Below are positions 15,463 through 24,656 of a stretch of DNA of 35,294 nucleotides, piece after piece. The translations under genes and the position numbers were made by a program. Positions within the stretch are counted from its first letter, which is position 1, and every line of letters starts with the position of its first letter. The notes under the pieces are model-generated. The model was not told the origin of the DNA. It worked only from the letters and a program-made list of their open reading frames with translations, and did not search any database. Source of the DNA: Phenylobacterium sp. (lineage in GTDB: Bacteria; Pseudomonadota; Alphaproteobacteria; Caulobacterales; Caulobacteraceae); assembly GCF_030654915.1 (NCBI RefSeq), contig NZ_JAURWM010000179.1:1-35294 (forward strand), in the 5' to 3' direction.

Positions 15463-16232
15463 TCCTTGAGACCCAGCACGTCCTGCATGTCGTAGAGGCC
15501 GGGCGGTTGGAGCGCGACCCAGCGGGCGGCCTCCACCGCGCCACGGGCGAACAGTCCCCGGTCGCGGGCCGAGTGGCTGATGGTCAGGATCTCGTCCTCG
15601 GCGGCGAAGGTCACCGAATGCTCGCCGATTATGTCGCCGCCGCGCATGACGGAAAAGCCGATGTCGCCGACCCTGCGGGCTCCGGTGATGCCGTCGCGGC
15701 CCCGCTGGGCGACGTCGTCGAGCTTGACCCCGCGTCCCTCGGCGGCGGCCTGCCCTAGCATCAGGGCGGTGCCGGACGGAGCGTCGACCTTGCGCTTGTG
15801 GTGAGCCTCGAAGATCTCGATGTCATAGGCGTCCGGGCCGAGCGCGCGGGCGGCCTTGGCGACCATGCCCATCAGCATGTTGACGCCGAGCGAGTAGTTG
15901 CCGGCGTGCACGATGGCGACCGACTTCGCGGCCTCCGCGATGGCGGCGAGCTGTTCGTCCGAGCAACCGGTGGAGCCGATGACCAGGGCTGGACCGCCGC
16001 GCGCGGCGACGTTCTGGGCCAGGGCGACCGAGGCGGCCGGGGTGGTGAAATCGATGACCACCTGGGCGGCGGCGAGGGCGGCGTCGGCCTCGACCAGGCC
16101 CTCGCCCGAGACGCCTGGGCGGTCGAAGCGCGCGGCGAGGCGCACGTCCTGGCGGCTGGAGATCACGTTGGCGACGGCTTGCCCCATGCGGCCGAGCGCG
16201 CCGGCCACGGCGATATCGATGGGCTGGGACAA
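15459..16232 (-). CDS. dapB: 4-hydroxy-tetrahydrodipicolinate reductase DapB
   Basis: NAD(P)H-dependent reductase (257 residues) of lysine/diaminopimelate synthesis, making tetrahydrodipicolinate for lysine and peptidoglycan. The N-terminal Rossmann motif is [12 protein letters not shown], followed by [27 protein letters not shown] and [13 protein letters not shown]. The catalytic His/Lys motif is [18 protein letters not shown], and [20 protein letters not shown] follows. The reading frame could begin at a TTG at 16259, but the TTG at 16232 is preferred: GGAG lies eight bases upstream and the protein then begins [13 protein letters not shown] as in relatives. It is the first gene of a dapB-amidase-dut unit. 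Confidence 0.94.
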   Translation of the reverse strand: MSQPIDIAVAGALGRMGQAVANVISSRQDVRLAARFDRPGVSGEGLVEADAALAAAQVVIDFTTPAASVALAQNVAARGGPALVIGSTGCSDEQLAAIAEAAKSVAIVHAGNYSLGVNMLMGMVAKAARALGPDAYDIEIFEAHHKRKVDAPSGTALMLGQAAAEGRGVKLDDVAQRGRDGITGARRVGDIGFSVMRGGDIIGEHSVTFAAEDEILTISHSARDRGLFARGAVEAARWVALQPPGLYDMQDVLGLKE

Positions 16233-16240
16233 GGGAAAAT

Positions 16241-16244
16241 CTCC
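16241..16244 (-). promoter_or_regulatory. Ribosome-binding site for dapB TTG start
   Basis: GGAG on the minus strand, eight bases from the TTG at 16232, decides between two in-frame TTG codons. Confidence 0.6.
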
Positions 16245-16272
16245 GGGGCACGCGAACAAGGAGCGCTAGTGT

Positions 16273-16291
16273 CCCGGCCTTAACGGCCGGG
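16273..16291. other. Hairpin in the dapB leader / divergent promoter region
   Basis: CCCGGCC and GGCCGGG form a perfect seven-base stem with a TTAAC-type five-base loop, 41 bases upstream of the dapB start. It lies between divergent genes, so it cannot be a terminator of either. If dapB is transcribed through it, it would be a stable leader hairpin. I do not recognise a lysine riboswitch here, since the space is far too short. Confidence 0.35.
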
Positions 16292-16408
16292 TCAAGACCG
16301 CGACCTCGTGGGCCAATTCAAAGATCGTCATGGCCCGCCGACCGAGCACGCCGCAAAATAGCCAAGCTTGCGCGGAACCTGGATCGGCGAACACGGAGAC
16401 GGACCCAC

Positions 16409-17701
16409 ATGAAGACCCTTCTCACCTCGATCTTGGCGCTTTCCCTCACGATAGCGGCGCCGGCCTTCGCCGAGGTATCCGCCATCAAGCCGCGGGTCGC
16501 GGTCGAGAAGATCGCCGCCGTGATCCAGACGCAGTTCTATGACGAAGCGAGGGGTGGTCAGATCGCTCGCGACCTGCGCGCCGAGGCAGGCCGAGGCGCC
16601 TATGATCGCCTGACCAATCCGAATGATTTCGCCACCACCCTCACCACCCGCCTGTCACCCCTGGACGGCCACTTCCGGGTGAGCTGGGCGCCGCCGGAGC
16701 CGGCTGGGGCAGGCGCGCGAGACGCGGGTCCGAGCGCCTATGCCGAGCACCTTCGCCGCGCCAATTATGGATTTCGCCGCGCCGAGGTGCTGCCAGGCAA
16801 CATCGGCTATGTGGAGATGAGCGAATTCGCCGACTTCACGCCCGGCGATGAAGCGGCCCGGAGGACGGCGGACGCGGCTCTGGCCCTGATCGCCTCGACG
16901 GACGCGGTGATCTTCGATCTGCGCGAGAACGGCGGTGGATCCCCGGCCATGGTGGGCTATCTGGTCGGGCGTTTCGTGGCCGCCGACGCCAATGTCTACA
17001 ACACCTTCAAGACCCGCGGCGAGCCGGACGCCGATGAGCGCCCGACGGTGACGATCACCGAGCCGCGACGCCTGGACACCCCGATGTATGTGCTGATCAG
17101 CGGGCGGACCGGCTCGGCCGCCGAGAGCTTCGCCTACACCCTGAAGTCGGCCGGACGCGCGGTCATTGTCGGGGAACGGTCCGCCGGGGCGGCCAATCCG
17201 GGCGGCGACGTCGATGTCGGCGACGGGCTGCGGATCTTCGTGTCCAACGGCACGCCGATCAACCCGATCACCGGCAAGAACTGGGAGGGAACTGGCGTGT
17301 CGCCTGACGTCGAGGCTCCCTCCAAGTTGGCGCTCGTCCGTGCGCAGCGCCTGGCGCTGACCAAGCTGGCGGCCACGCCGGGCGCCACCTCGGCCGCCGT
17401 GGAGAACCGCTGGGCGCTGGAGGCGCTCGCCGACGCCCCGGCCGTGGAGCCCGGCAAGCTCGCGGCCTATGCCGGCGACTATGGCGTCTATCAGGTCGCG
17501 ACTGCCGACGGCCGGCTGGTGCTGCGCCAGGGGCGGCGGCCGGAAGTGGCGCTGAAGCCGCTCGATCAGGGCGGGCTGTTCGTCGTCGAGGGCTCCCCAT
17601 TGCGGCGCATGCGGTTCGAGGATGGTGCGTTGATCGTGCTCAGAACCGATGGTTCTAGCTCACGCTATGCCCGGAGCGCTGGGCAAGCGGCTGAAAAATA
17701 G
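16409..17701 (+). CDS. Secreted S41-family peptidase-like protein
   Basis: Protein of 430 residues with a Sec signal peptide (MKTLLTSILALSLTIAAPAFA, cleavage near 21). The N-terminal helical domain (about 25-110) resembles the IRBP/tricorn-core type, and the S41 catalytic core spans about 125-310. Key features are GYVEMSEFADF, DAVIFDLRENGGGSPAMVGYLVGRF and the nucleophile region LISGRTGSAAESFAY with Ser 236, followed by VGERSAGAANPGG and a GVSPDVEAP motif. There is no PDZ domain, so it is of the IRBP-like rather than the CtpA type. A C-terminal beta-rich module (about 350-425) follows, often found in such periplasmic hydrolases. The natural substrate is unknown. Confidence 0.85.
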   Translation: MKTLLTSILALSLTIAAPAFAEVSAIKPRVAVEKIAAVIQTQFYDEARGGQIARDLRAEAGRGAYDRLTNPNDFATTLTTRLSPLDGHFRVSWAPPEPAGAGARDAGPSAYAEHLRRANYGFRRAEVLPGNIGYVEMSEFADFTPGDEAARRTADAALALIASTDAVIFDLRENGGGSPAMVGYLVGRFVAADANVYNTFKTRGEPDADERPTVTITEPRRLDTPMYVLISGRTGSAAESFAYTLKSAGRAVIVGERSAGAANPGGDVDVGDGLRIFVSNGTPINPITGKNWEGTGVSPDVEAPSKLALVRAQRLALTKLAATPGATSAAVENRWALEALADAPAVEPGKLAAYAGDYGVYQVATADGRLVLRQGRRPEVALKPLDQGGLFVVEGSPLRRMRFEDGALIVLRTDGSSSRYARSAGQAAEK

Positions 17702-17862
17702 CCGCATCGACGGCGTTCGGCGGGTGTTGGCGTGCGGCGCCGAACCGAGCAGGGCCAAGGAAAAGAACGGTCACGCCGACACCTGTGAGGTGTTGTGAGC
17801 GCAATTGCCGCCCTATAGGTTGGCCGCCCCAAACCCGCGCCACCGAGGATACGCCGCCCCCA

Positions 17863-20154
17863 ATGAGCGACGCTGAGAAACGCACCTTCACCGACGAAGA
17901 AGCGCTGAGCTTCCACAAGTACCCGACGCCGGGAAAGATCGCCATTGTCGCGACCAAGCCGATGGCCACCCAGCGGGACCTGTCGCTTGCCTATTCGCCA
18001 GGCGTGGCGGTGCCGGTATTGAAGATCGCGGCGGACCCTGAGGCGGCCTACGACTACACCTCCAAGGGCAACCTGGTCGCGGTGATCTCGAACGGCACGG
18101 CGATCCTCGGCCTCGGCAATCTAGGCGCCCTGGCGTCGAAGCCGGTGATGGAGGGCAAGAGCGTCCTCTTCAAGCGTTTCGCCGATGTCGACTCGATCGA
18201 CATCGAGGTCAGCGCCACCGATCCCGACGAGATCATCACGGTGATCAAGAACATCGGCGTCACCTTCGGCGGCATCAACCTTGAAGACATCAAGGCTCCG
18301 GAGTGCTTCCGGATCGAGACCGAGCTGCAGGAGCTGCTCGACATCCCGGTCTTCCACGACGACCAGCACGGCACGGCGATTATCTCGGCGGCGGGCCTGA
18401 TGAACGCCTGCGCGATCACCGGTCGCGAGCTGAAGGACGTCAAGGTCGTGCTCTGCGGCGCCGGCGCGGCGGGCATCGCCTCGCTCGAGCTGATCAAGGC
18501 CATGGGCGTGCGCCCCGAGAACTGCATCGCGGTCGACAACACCGGGGTCATCTATCACGGCCGTCCGACCGGCATGAACCAGTGGAAATCGGCCCACGCG
18601 ATCGACACCGACAAGCGGACCCTGGCTGAGGCGCTGGTCGGCGCCGACGTGTTCCTGGGCCTCTCGGCCAAGGGCGCGGTGACCCAGGAGATGGTGAAGA
18701 CGATGGCGGCCAAGCCGATCATCTTCGCCATGGCCAATCCCGATCCCGAGATCACCCCGGAAGAGGTCCACGCGGTTCGTCCCGACGCCATCGTGGCGAC
18801 CGGGCGCAGCGACTACGCCAATCAGGTCAACAACGTCCTGGGCTTCCCCTACATCTTCCGCGGCGCGATGGACGTGCGCGCTCGCCGCGTGAACATGGAA
18901 ATGAAGATCGCCTGCGCCAACGCGCTGGCGGCCCTGGCCCGCGAAGACGTGCCGGACGAAGTCGCGGCCGCCTATCACGGCACGCAGCTGAAGTTCGGCC
19001 CGCAGTACATCATCCCGACCCCGTTCGATCCGCGCCTGCTGTCCTACATCCCGCCCTTCGTCGCCCAGGCGGCGATGGACACCGGGGTCGCGCGTAAGCC
19101 GATCGAGGACATGGACGCCTATCGTGCGTCGCTGGCCCAGCGGCTCGATCCGACCGCCGCCTTCCTGCAGAAGCTGCAGGGCGCGGTGTTGAAGGCTCCG
19201 AAGAAGCGCATCGTCTTCGCCGAGGGCGAGGAGCCGACGGTGATCCGCGCGGCGCACGCCTTCGAAGCCGCCGGCCTTGGCCACGCCGTCCTGGTGGGCC
19301 GCGAGGAGCTGGTGAAGGAAAACATGCTCACCGCCGGTCTCGATCCGAACGAGACTAAGCTGGAGATCATCAACGCCCGGGTCTCGCACTGGAACCCCGA
19401 GTTCGTGGACTTCCTCTATGAGCGCCTGTCGCGTCAGGGTTATCTGAAGCGCGACGTTCAGCGACTGATCAACCAGGATCGCAACTCCTTCGCCGCGTGC
19501 ATGGTGGCGCTTGGTCATGCCGACGGCATGGTCACGGGCGTCACGCGCTCCTACGATCAGGTGCTGGAAGAGGTGCTGCGGGTGATCGACCCGGCGCCCG
19601 GCGGCCGGGTGATGGGCATGAGCGTCGTGCTGGCCAAGGGCCACACCCTGTTCATCGCCGACACCAACGTCACCGAAATGCCCGAGGCCGAGGAACTGGT
19701 GGAGATCGCCATCGAGGCGGCTCGCACCGTCAAGACCCTCGGCTACGAGCCGCGGGTGGCCTTCATGTCCTATTCGACCTTCGGCAATCCGATGGGCATG
19801 CGCTCTGAAAAGGTGCGCGACGCCGTCGCGATCCTCGACGAGATGGAAGTCGATTTCGAGTACGAGGGCGAAATGCCGCCGGAACTCGCTCTCGACCCCA
19901 GCAAGCGGGTCAACTATCCGTTCATGCGCCTGACCGGCCCGGCCAATGTGCTGATCATGCCGGCCATCCATTCGGCGGCGATCTCCACCCAGCTCGTCCA
20001 GGCCCTGGGCGGCGCCACGGTGATCGGACCGCTGCTGCTGGGCATGGATAAGTCGGTGCAGATCGCGCCGCTGTCGGCCTCGGTCTCACGGGTTCTGCAG
20101 ATGGCGACGCTAGCGGCCTATGAGCAGGATATCGCCGAGGCTCAGGCTTCGTGA
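17863..20154 (+). CDS. maeB: NADP-dependent malic enzyme with phosphotransacetylase-like domain
   Basis: Product of 763 residues; the start is the ATG opening MSDAEKRTFTDEEAL, not the upstream in-frame codons. The N-terminal malic enzyme domain (about 1-430) has LAYSPGVAVPVLKI, GNLVAVISNGTAILGLGNLG, the metal-binding FHDDQHGTAIISAAGL and the NADP-binding VVLCGAGAAGIASLELI. The C-terminal third (about 440-763) is a phosphate acetyltransferase-like domain (KKRIVFAEGEEPTVIRAA, IQALGGATVIGPLLLGM-like end). This domain is usually catalytically inactive and regulatory, conferring acetyl-CoA inhibition in this family. The enzyme decarboxylates malate to pyruvate, making NADPH, in gluconeogenic growth. 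The 161-base leader shows no named element. Confidence 0.95.
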   Translation: MSDAEKRTFTDEEALSFHKYPTPGKIAIVATKPMATQRDLSLAYSPGVAVPVLKIAADPEAAYDYTSKGNLVAVISNGTAILGLGNLGALASKPVMEGKSVLFKRFADVDSIDIEVSATDPDEIITVIKNIGVTFGGINLEDIKAPECFRIETELQELLDIPVFHDDQHGTAIISAAGLMNACAITGRELKDVKVVLCGAGAAGIASLELIKAMGVRPENCIAVDNTGVIYHGRPTGMNQWKSAHAIDTDKRTLAEALVGADVFLGLSAKGAVTQEMVKTMAAKPIIFAMANPDPEITPEEVHAVRPDAIVATGRSDYANQVNNVLGFPYIFRGAMDVRARRVNMEMKIACANALAALAREDVPDEVAAAYHGTQLKFGPQYIIPTPFDPRLLSYIPPFVAQAAMDTGVARKPIEDMDAYRASLAQRLDPTAAFLQKLQGAVLKAPKKRIVFAEGEEPTVIRAAHAFEAAGLGHAVLVGREELVKENMLTAGLDPNETKLEIINARVSHWNPEFVDFLYERLSRQGYLKRDVQRLINQDRNSFAACMVALGHADGMVTGVTRSYDQVLEEVLRVIDPAPGGRVMGMSVVLAKGHTLFIADTNVTEMPEAEELVEIAIEAARTVKTLGYEPRVAFMSYSTFGNPMGMRSEKVRDAVAILDEMEVDFEYEGEMPPELALDPSKRVNYPFMRLTGPANVLIMPAIHSAAISTQLVQALGGATVIGPLLLGMDKSVQIAPLSASVSRVLQMATLAAYEQDIAEAQAS

Positions 20155-20187
20155 TCGTGGTCCTGACCACCAACTAAACGGATCGTC

Positions 20188-20235
20188 CGCTCTCGGGGGT
20201 GTGGTCGATGCGTCGTCCACACCCCTTCGAGAGCG
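20188..20235 (+). terminator. Hairpin downstream of maeB
   Basis: The arm at 20188-20204 (CGCTCTCGGGGGTGTGG) pairs with 20217-20235 across a 12-base loop, perfect except for a two-base bulge. It lies 34 bases after the maeB stop and upstream of the Hsp70-like gene. There is no T-run after it, so it may be a Rho-assisted terminator or an mRNA-stabilising stem. Confidence 0.55.
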
Positions 20236-20302
20236 CGACAGCCGAAACTCCACGCCGGTTTCGGCGGCCGTCGCGCTCCAGGAATAGAGAAAAGAGCGCG
20301 AC

Positions 20303-21601
20303 ATGGCTGATCTCAGCATCGGCATCGATTTCGGCACGACCAACACCGTCATCGCGCTCGCAGGGGCCGATGGGCCGGCCCATCTGGTGCGGTTCCCCGC
20401 GCCGGAAAAGGAGGTCTTCGCCTTCCGTTCGGCGATCTCCTTCCATGCCCCGGTTGAGCGGCCGAAGGATCGCGAGGTCGAGGCGGGTCCCTGGGCCATC
20501 GAGGCCTATGTCGAGGATCCGCTGGAGACGCGGTTCATCCAGTCGTTCAAGAGCTTCGCGGCCTCGGCTAGTTTCAGCGAGACCCAGATCCTGGGGCGTC
20601 GCTACCTGTTCGAGGACCTGCTCTCAGCCTTCCTGCTGAAGCTGCGCGACCATGCCGGCGATGACCTGGCGCAGTTGCCCAAGCGCGTGATCGTCGGGCG
20701 ACCCGTCACCTTCGCCGGCGGCGCGCCGGACGAGGAACTGGCCCTGCGCCGCTACGAGATCGCGTTCCAGCGGCTTGGCTTCACCGAAATCCTCTATTCC
20801 TACGAGCCGGTTGGGGCGGCCTTCTTCTTCGCGCGCGAATTGAAGGAGGACGCCACCGTGCTGGTCGGCGACTTCGGCGGCGGCACCAGCGACTTTTCGA
20901 TCATCCGCTTCACCCGCGAAGGCGGGGAGATCCACTCCACGCCGTTGGGACGCTCGGGGGTCGGGGTGGCCGGCGACGCCTTCGACTACCGGATCATCGA
21001 TAACCTGGTCTCGCCGGAACTCGGCAAGGGATCGAGCTACACCTCGCTCGGCAAGATCCTGCCGATCCCGAACCGCTACTATTCGACCTTCGCCCGCTGG
21101 GATCAGTTGGCCCTGATGCGGGCCGGCCGCGACATGCGCGACATCCGCAAGCTGGTCCGCGAGGCGGTCGAGCCGGAAAAGATCGAGCGCTTGGTCGAGG
21201 TGCTCGATGAGAACTACGGCTACATGCTTTACCGCTCGATCTCCAAGTTGAAGGAGGCGCTGTCCTCGCAGGCGAGCGCCGAGTTCCGCTTCGAGGCCGG
21301 TACGATCTCTATCGTTCGCGAAGTGACGCGCGCCGATTTCGAAGGCTGGATCGCCCCGGAACTGGGCTTGATCGAAAAGGCCGTCGACGAGGCCCTGGCC
21401 GACGCCGGCCTAGAGGGCGGTCAGATCGACCGGGTGTTCCTAACCGGCGGCTCGTCCTTGGTGCCCGCCGTGCGCGACATCTTTCATCGCCGCTTCGATC
21501 CCGCCAAGATCGAGAGCGGCAGCGAACTGGAATCCATCGCTTCGGGCCTAGCCCTGATGGGCCGCGAACGCGACCTGACGAAGTGGGCGCGGCGGGCTTG
21601 A
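20303..21601 (+). CDS. Hsp70-family (YegD-like) ATPase without a substrate-binding domain
   Basis: Protein of 432 residues covering only the actin-like nucleotide-binding domain. Phosphate loop 1 is SIGIDFGTTNTVIAL (5-19), phosphate loop 2 is VLVGDFGGGTSDFSII, and the adenosine motif is VFLTGGSSLVPAVRDIF. The connect motif YEPVGAAFFFARELK is also seen. The C-terminus stops right after the last ATPase helix (GLALMGRERDL), so no peptide-binding beta domain or lid is present. That architecture and length match E. coli YegD, a predicted non-canonical chaperone of unclear role. It is cytoplasmic, with no grpE or dnaJ nearby. Confidence 0.92.
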   Translation: MADLSIGIDFGTTNTVIALAGADGPAHLVRFPAPEKEVFAFRSAISFHAPVERPKDREVEAGPWAIEAYVEDPLETRFIQSFKSFAASASFSETQILGRRYLFEDLLSAFLLKLRDHAGDDLAQLPKRVIVGRPVTFAGGAPDEELALRRYEIAFQRLGFTEILYSYEPVGAAFFFARELKEDATVLVGDFGGGTSDFSIIRFTREGGEIHSTPLGRSGVGVAGDAFDYRIIDNLVSPELGKGSSYTSLGKILPIPNRYYSTFARWDQLALMRAGRDMRDIRKLVREAVEPEKIERLVEVLDENYGYMLYRSISKLKEALSSQASAEFRFEAGTISIVREVTRADFEGWIAPELGLIEKAVDEALADAGLEGGQIDRVFLTGGSSLVPAVRDIFHRRFDPAKIESGSELESIASGLALMGRERDLTKWARRA

Positions 21602-21612
21602 ACGCGTTCTAA

Positions 21613-21647
21613 GTCCTCCCCCCGGGGGCTCCCCCAGTGGGGAGGAC
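21613..21647. terminator. Inverted repeat between convergent Hsp70-like and M16 genes
   Basis: GTCCTCCCC (21613-21621) and GGGGAGGAC (21639-21647) form the outer stem, with an internal GGGGG/CCCCC pair. The element sits centrally between two converging stop codons, a suitable place for a bidirectional terminator. The outer arms belong to the same sequence type as the REP-like element at 29637-29773. Confidence 0.6.
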
Positions 21648-21663
21648 CTAGCGATGCGCATCC

Positions 21664-24480
21664 TTACTTCGCGGCTTTCTTCAGGCTCACCGCGTCCAGG
21701 TTCAGGTCAGAGACTGTCACCACCTCCAGGTCCGGACGGCGGGTCTTGAGGCCGGCCTGGAAAGCCTTGGCGTCGCCGGCGATGATGACGCTGGCCTTGG
21801 CCGGATCGAGGTTCTTCTTGGCGAAGTCCTGGACTTGACCAGGCGTCACGGCCTCGACCTTGCCGGTATAGGCGCCGACCTCGGTCAGCGGCAGGTCGTA
21901 GAGGGCAAGGCTACCGAGGATGTTGGCCAGGCCCTCCGTGGTGGCCAGGTCACGGCCAAAGCCGCCGATCAGCACCGACTTGCGGGCCTTCAGTTCCTCG
22001 GCGCTGGCCGGAGTTTCGGCCAGCCGGGTCAACTCAGCGACGATCAGGTCCAGGACCTGCGGGGCGGACTCGTTCTTCGTCTGGGCCGAGGCGCGGAACA
22101 GGCCGGTCGTGCGCATGGCCGAGAGCCGCGAGGTGGCGCCGTAGGACAGGCCGCGCTTGATGCGGATCTCCTGGTTCAGCCGCGCCGAATATCCGCCGCC
22201 CAGCACCGAGTTGGTGACGATGCCCGGATAGTAGGCGGGATCACCGCGAGGGATCGCCGCCTTGACGACCGTGACGGCGGCCTGGCCGGTGCCAGGCAGG
22301 TCGATGGCGACCGCGCGTGGCTTGGCGTTCGGCGTGATCGCGATGCGCGCCGGCGCGGGGCCGGCGGGCGCCTTCCAGTCGCCGAACGCCTGCTCGGCCA
22401 GGGCGAAGCCTTGCTCGGGCGTGATGTCCCCGGTCAGCACCAGGATGGCGTTGTCGGGCCGGAAGTAGCTGGTGTGCAGCTTGGCGAGATCGCCGGTCGA
22501 GATCTTCGGTAGCGAGGCCGGCGTACCGGTCGCGACGTGGCCGAACGGGGTGCCGGCGAAGATCACCGGCGCGGCCGCGAAGCCGGCGAGTTGGCCGGGC
22601 GACTGGAAGGCGACCGATAGGCCGTCGAGGGCCTGGCTGCGCTGGCGTTCGAGTTCCGCCTGGGCGAAGGCGGGATTGCGGGCGACGTCGGCCATGATGG
22701 CCATGGCGGCGGACAGCTTGTCGGGCATTACGTTCAGGCTGACCGACGACGACTCCTGGCCACCGCCCGACGACAGAATCGCGCCCAAGGCCTCGGACTC
22801 GCTGGCGATTTGCTGGGCGCTGCGGGTCTTGGTGCCCTCGGTCAGCATGCCGGCGGTCATGCCCATGGCGCCGGCCAGACCCAGGGGGTCGGCGGCGGCG
22901 CCGGTGCGCACGGTGAGATCGGCGCTGACCAGGGGCAGGTCGGAGGACTTGGCGACGATGACCTTCAGGCCGTTGGCCAGCGTCTTCTCGGCGGGCCGGG
23001 GCAGGACCGGGAAGACCGGCGCCCCGACCGGTGGCGGGGCCGCGCGCTGGCCTGCGGGGGCCAGGGTGACGACCGGGCCGGCGTACTTGGTGGAGGCGAC
23101 GCGCGGCGGCTTCGGCGTCTGGTCCGGCGCCCCCGCCGGACGCGCGGTTTCCGGTTGATAGAGGATGGTCATGCGGCCGTTGTCGGCCAGGTACTTCTGG
23201 GCTGCCCGCTGCACGTCGGCGGCGGTCACCGCCTGCAGTTCGGCGAGCTCGCGATTGGCCAGGGCGGGGTCGCCGGCGGTGCTGAGCGCATAGCCGATCG
23301 CGAAGGCGCGCCCGTCGATGGTTTCTCGTTCGCGCAGTTTGCTGGCGATCAGTTCGTTCTTGGCCTCGGTCAGTTCGGCCTGGGTGACCGGTTCGTCGCG
23401 CAGTCGGGCGATCTGCGCGAGCAGGGCCTTTTCGCCGTCCGCCAAGGTCTTCCCGCTGGCCAGGATGGCGCCCGCCATCACCATGCCCGGCTGCTGCGGC
23501 AGGGAGGCGTCGGAATAGACCTCGGCCGCCACCTGCTGTTCATAGACCAGGCTGTCATAGAGCCGCGAGGACTTGCCGCTGGAAAGGATGGCGTCGAGCA
23601 CGGTGAGGGCCGGGGCGTCGGGGCTGGCGGCGTCCGGCGCGTGCCAGGTCATCACCACGGCCGGCAGCGGCACATTGGGGCCATAGCCCTTGTAGACGCC
23701 GGGCTGGGTGCGCGGCGGCTCGACGGCGGTCACCCGCTTCATCGGCTCGGCCGGGCGCTTGATGCCGGCGAAGTACTTGTCGACCCAGGCGTCGAGCTCT
23801 TTCTGGTCGAAATTGCCGACCACGATCAGGGCGGCGTTGTCGGGCCGGTAATAGGCGGCGTGGAAGGCGCGCACGTCGTCGATGGTGGCGGCGTCCAGCT
23901 CCTCGATCGAGCCGATGCCAGGGCGCTGGTAGGGGTGGGTCGTGTAGCTGGCGCGCGGAACGTCGAGATAGAACAGCCGGCCATAGGGCTGGGACAGCAC
24001 CGACTGGCGCAGCTCTTCCTTCACGACGTCGCGCTCTGACTTGAAGGTGGCCTCGTCGACGACCAGCGAGCCGAGCCGCTGGCTCTCGACCCACAGCAGC
24101 CGCTGCAGGTGATTGGCTGGGACGACCTCGTAGTAGTTGGTGAAGTCGTCATAGGTGGAGGCGTTGTTGAAGCCGCCGACGTCCTCGGTCATGCGGTCGA
24201 TGGTCTCCGACGGCATGTCGCGAGTGGCCTTGAACATCATGTGTTCGAAGAGGTGGGCGAAGCCCGAGCGGCCGACCGGATCGTCCTTCGACCCGACGCC
24301 GTACCAGACCTGGACCGTCACATTGGGCGTCGTGCGGTCGACCGCGGAGAACACCCGCAGTCCGTTGGGGAGCGTCCGCTCCTGATAGGCGATGGGCGGA
24401 ACCGTGTCGGCGGCCAGAGCCGGCGCGCCCAGCGTCAGGGCGAGGGTGACGGCTAGAGCCGCGGCGGCGTGACGGAGCAT
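21664..24480 (-). CDS. Secreted two-unit M16 zinc peptidase
   Basis: Start at ATG 24480, preceded by AGGAAG; a longer frame upstream lacks a signal. Product of 938 residues with a Sec signal peptide (RHAAAALAVTLALTLGAPALA). It is a pitrilysin/MPP-type tandem. The N-terminal unit has the inverted zinc motif HLFEH at H76-E79-H80 and the distal Glu at about 156 (VVKEELRQS), so it is catalytically complete. The second unit (about 470-930) begins EKTLANGLKVIVAKS but shows MGMTAGMLTEGT in place of HxxEH, so it is non-catalytic; it keeps the RIKRGLSYGA R/Y pair that helps bind substrate. The fusion of both halves in one chain is common in alphaproteobacteria. It would degrade peptides in the periplasm. 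Confidence 0.92.
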   Translation of the reverse strand: MLRHAAAALAVTLALTLGAPALAADTVPPIAYQERTLPNGLRVFSAVDRTTPNVTVQVWYGVGSKDDPVGRSGFAHLFEHMMFKATRDMPSETIDRMTEDVGGFNNASTYDDFTNYYEVVPANHLQRLLWVESQRLGSLVVDEATFKSERDVVKEELRQSVLSQPYGRLFYLDVPRASYTTHPYQRPGIGSIEELDAATIDDVRAFHAAYYRPDNAALIVVGNFDQKELDAWVDKYFAGIKRPAEPMKRVTAVEPPRTQPGVYKGYGPNVPLPAVVMTWHAPDAASPDAPALTVLDAILSSGKSSRLYDSLVYEQQVAAEVYSDASLPQQPGMVMAGAILASGKTLADGEKALLAQIARLRDEPVTQAELTEAKNELIASKLRERETIDGRAFAIGYALSTAGDPALANRELAELQAVTAADVQRAAQKYLADNGRMTILYQPETARPAGAPDQTPKPPRVASTKYAGPVVTLAPAGQRAAPPPVGAPVFPVLPRPAEKTLANGLKVIVAKSSDLPLVSADLTVRTGAAADPLGLAGAMGMTAGMLTEGTKTRSAQQIASESEALGAILSSGGGQESSSVSLNVMPDKLSAAMAIMADVARNPAFAQAELERQRSQALDGLSVAFQSPGQLAGFAAAPVIFAGTPFGHVATGTPASLPKISTGDLAKLHTSYFRPDNAILVLTGDITPEQGFALAEQAFGDWKAPAGPAPARIAITPNAKPRAVAIDLPGTGQAAVTVVKAAIPRGDPAYYPGIVTNSVLGGGYSARLNQEIRIKRGLSYGATSRLSAMRTTGLFRASAQTKNESAPQVLDLIVAELTRLAETPASAEELKARKSVLIGGFGRDLATTEGLANILGSLALYDLPLTEVGAYTGKVEAVTPGQVQDFAKKNLDPAKASVIIAGDAKAFQAGLKTRRPDLEVVTVSDLNLDAVSLKKAAK

Positions 24481-24560
24481 GAGGGCTTCCTGAGTGGTAG
24501 GCGCCGACCCTAGCACTCGGCCTGCCTGAAGAAAGCTTACGGGATTGTCATCATCCCCCA

Positions 24561-24653
24561 CCGCTCACCCCGGCGAAAGCCGGGGCCTAAGCTGGACTTC
24601 AGCGTTGAGAGCGGTAGGGCCGCTTGGGTCCCGGCTTTCGCCGGGATGAGCGG
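24561..24653. repeat. Large inverted repeat, CCCGGCGAAAGCCGGG type
   Basis: Two 32-base arms (24561-24592 and 24622-24653) are complementary at 29 of 32 positions and surround a 29-base centre. Each arm contains its own small hairpin, CGGCGAAAGCCG or its complement. The right arm ends three bases before the oxidoreductase stop codon at 24657. This is a different family from the CCTCTCCCC repeat, and similar elements are widespread in caulobacterial genomes. Confidence 0.82.
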
Positions 24654-24656
24654 CTG

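Noticed and set aside
16260..16408. Lysine riboswitch before dapB
   Set aside because: The gap is about 150 bases and shared with a divergent gene; only one small hairpin is present, far below the size of the lysine aptamer.
17791..17810. lac-operator-like TTGTGAGCGCAATT before maeB
   Set aside because: Only one half-site matches, there is no symmetric partner and no LacI-type gene nearby.
18121..19971. 616-codon open frame opposite maeB
   Set aside because: It is a GC-rich antisense shadow of a clearly conserved malic enzyme; composition is rich in His, Arg and Gly with no domain.
22810..24039. 409-codon open frame opposite the M16 peptidase
   Set aside because: Low-information Gly/Arg/His-rich translation antisense to conserved zinc-peptidase motifs.
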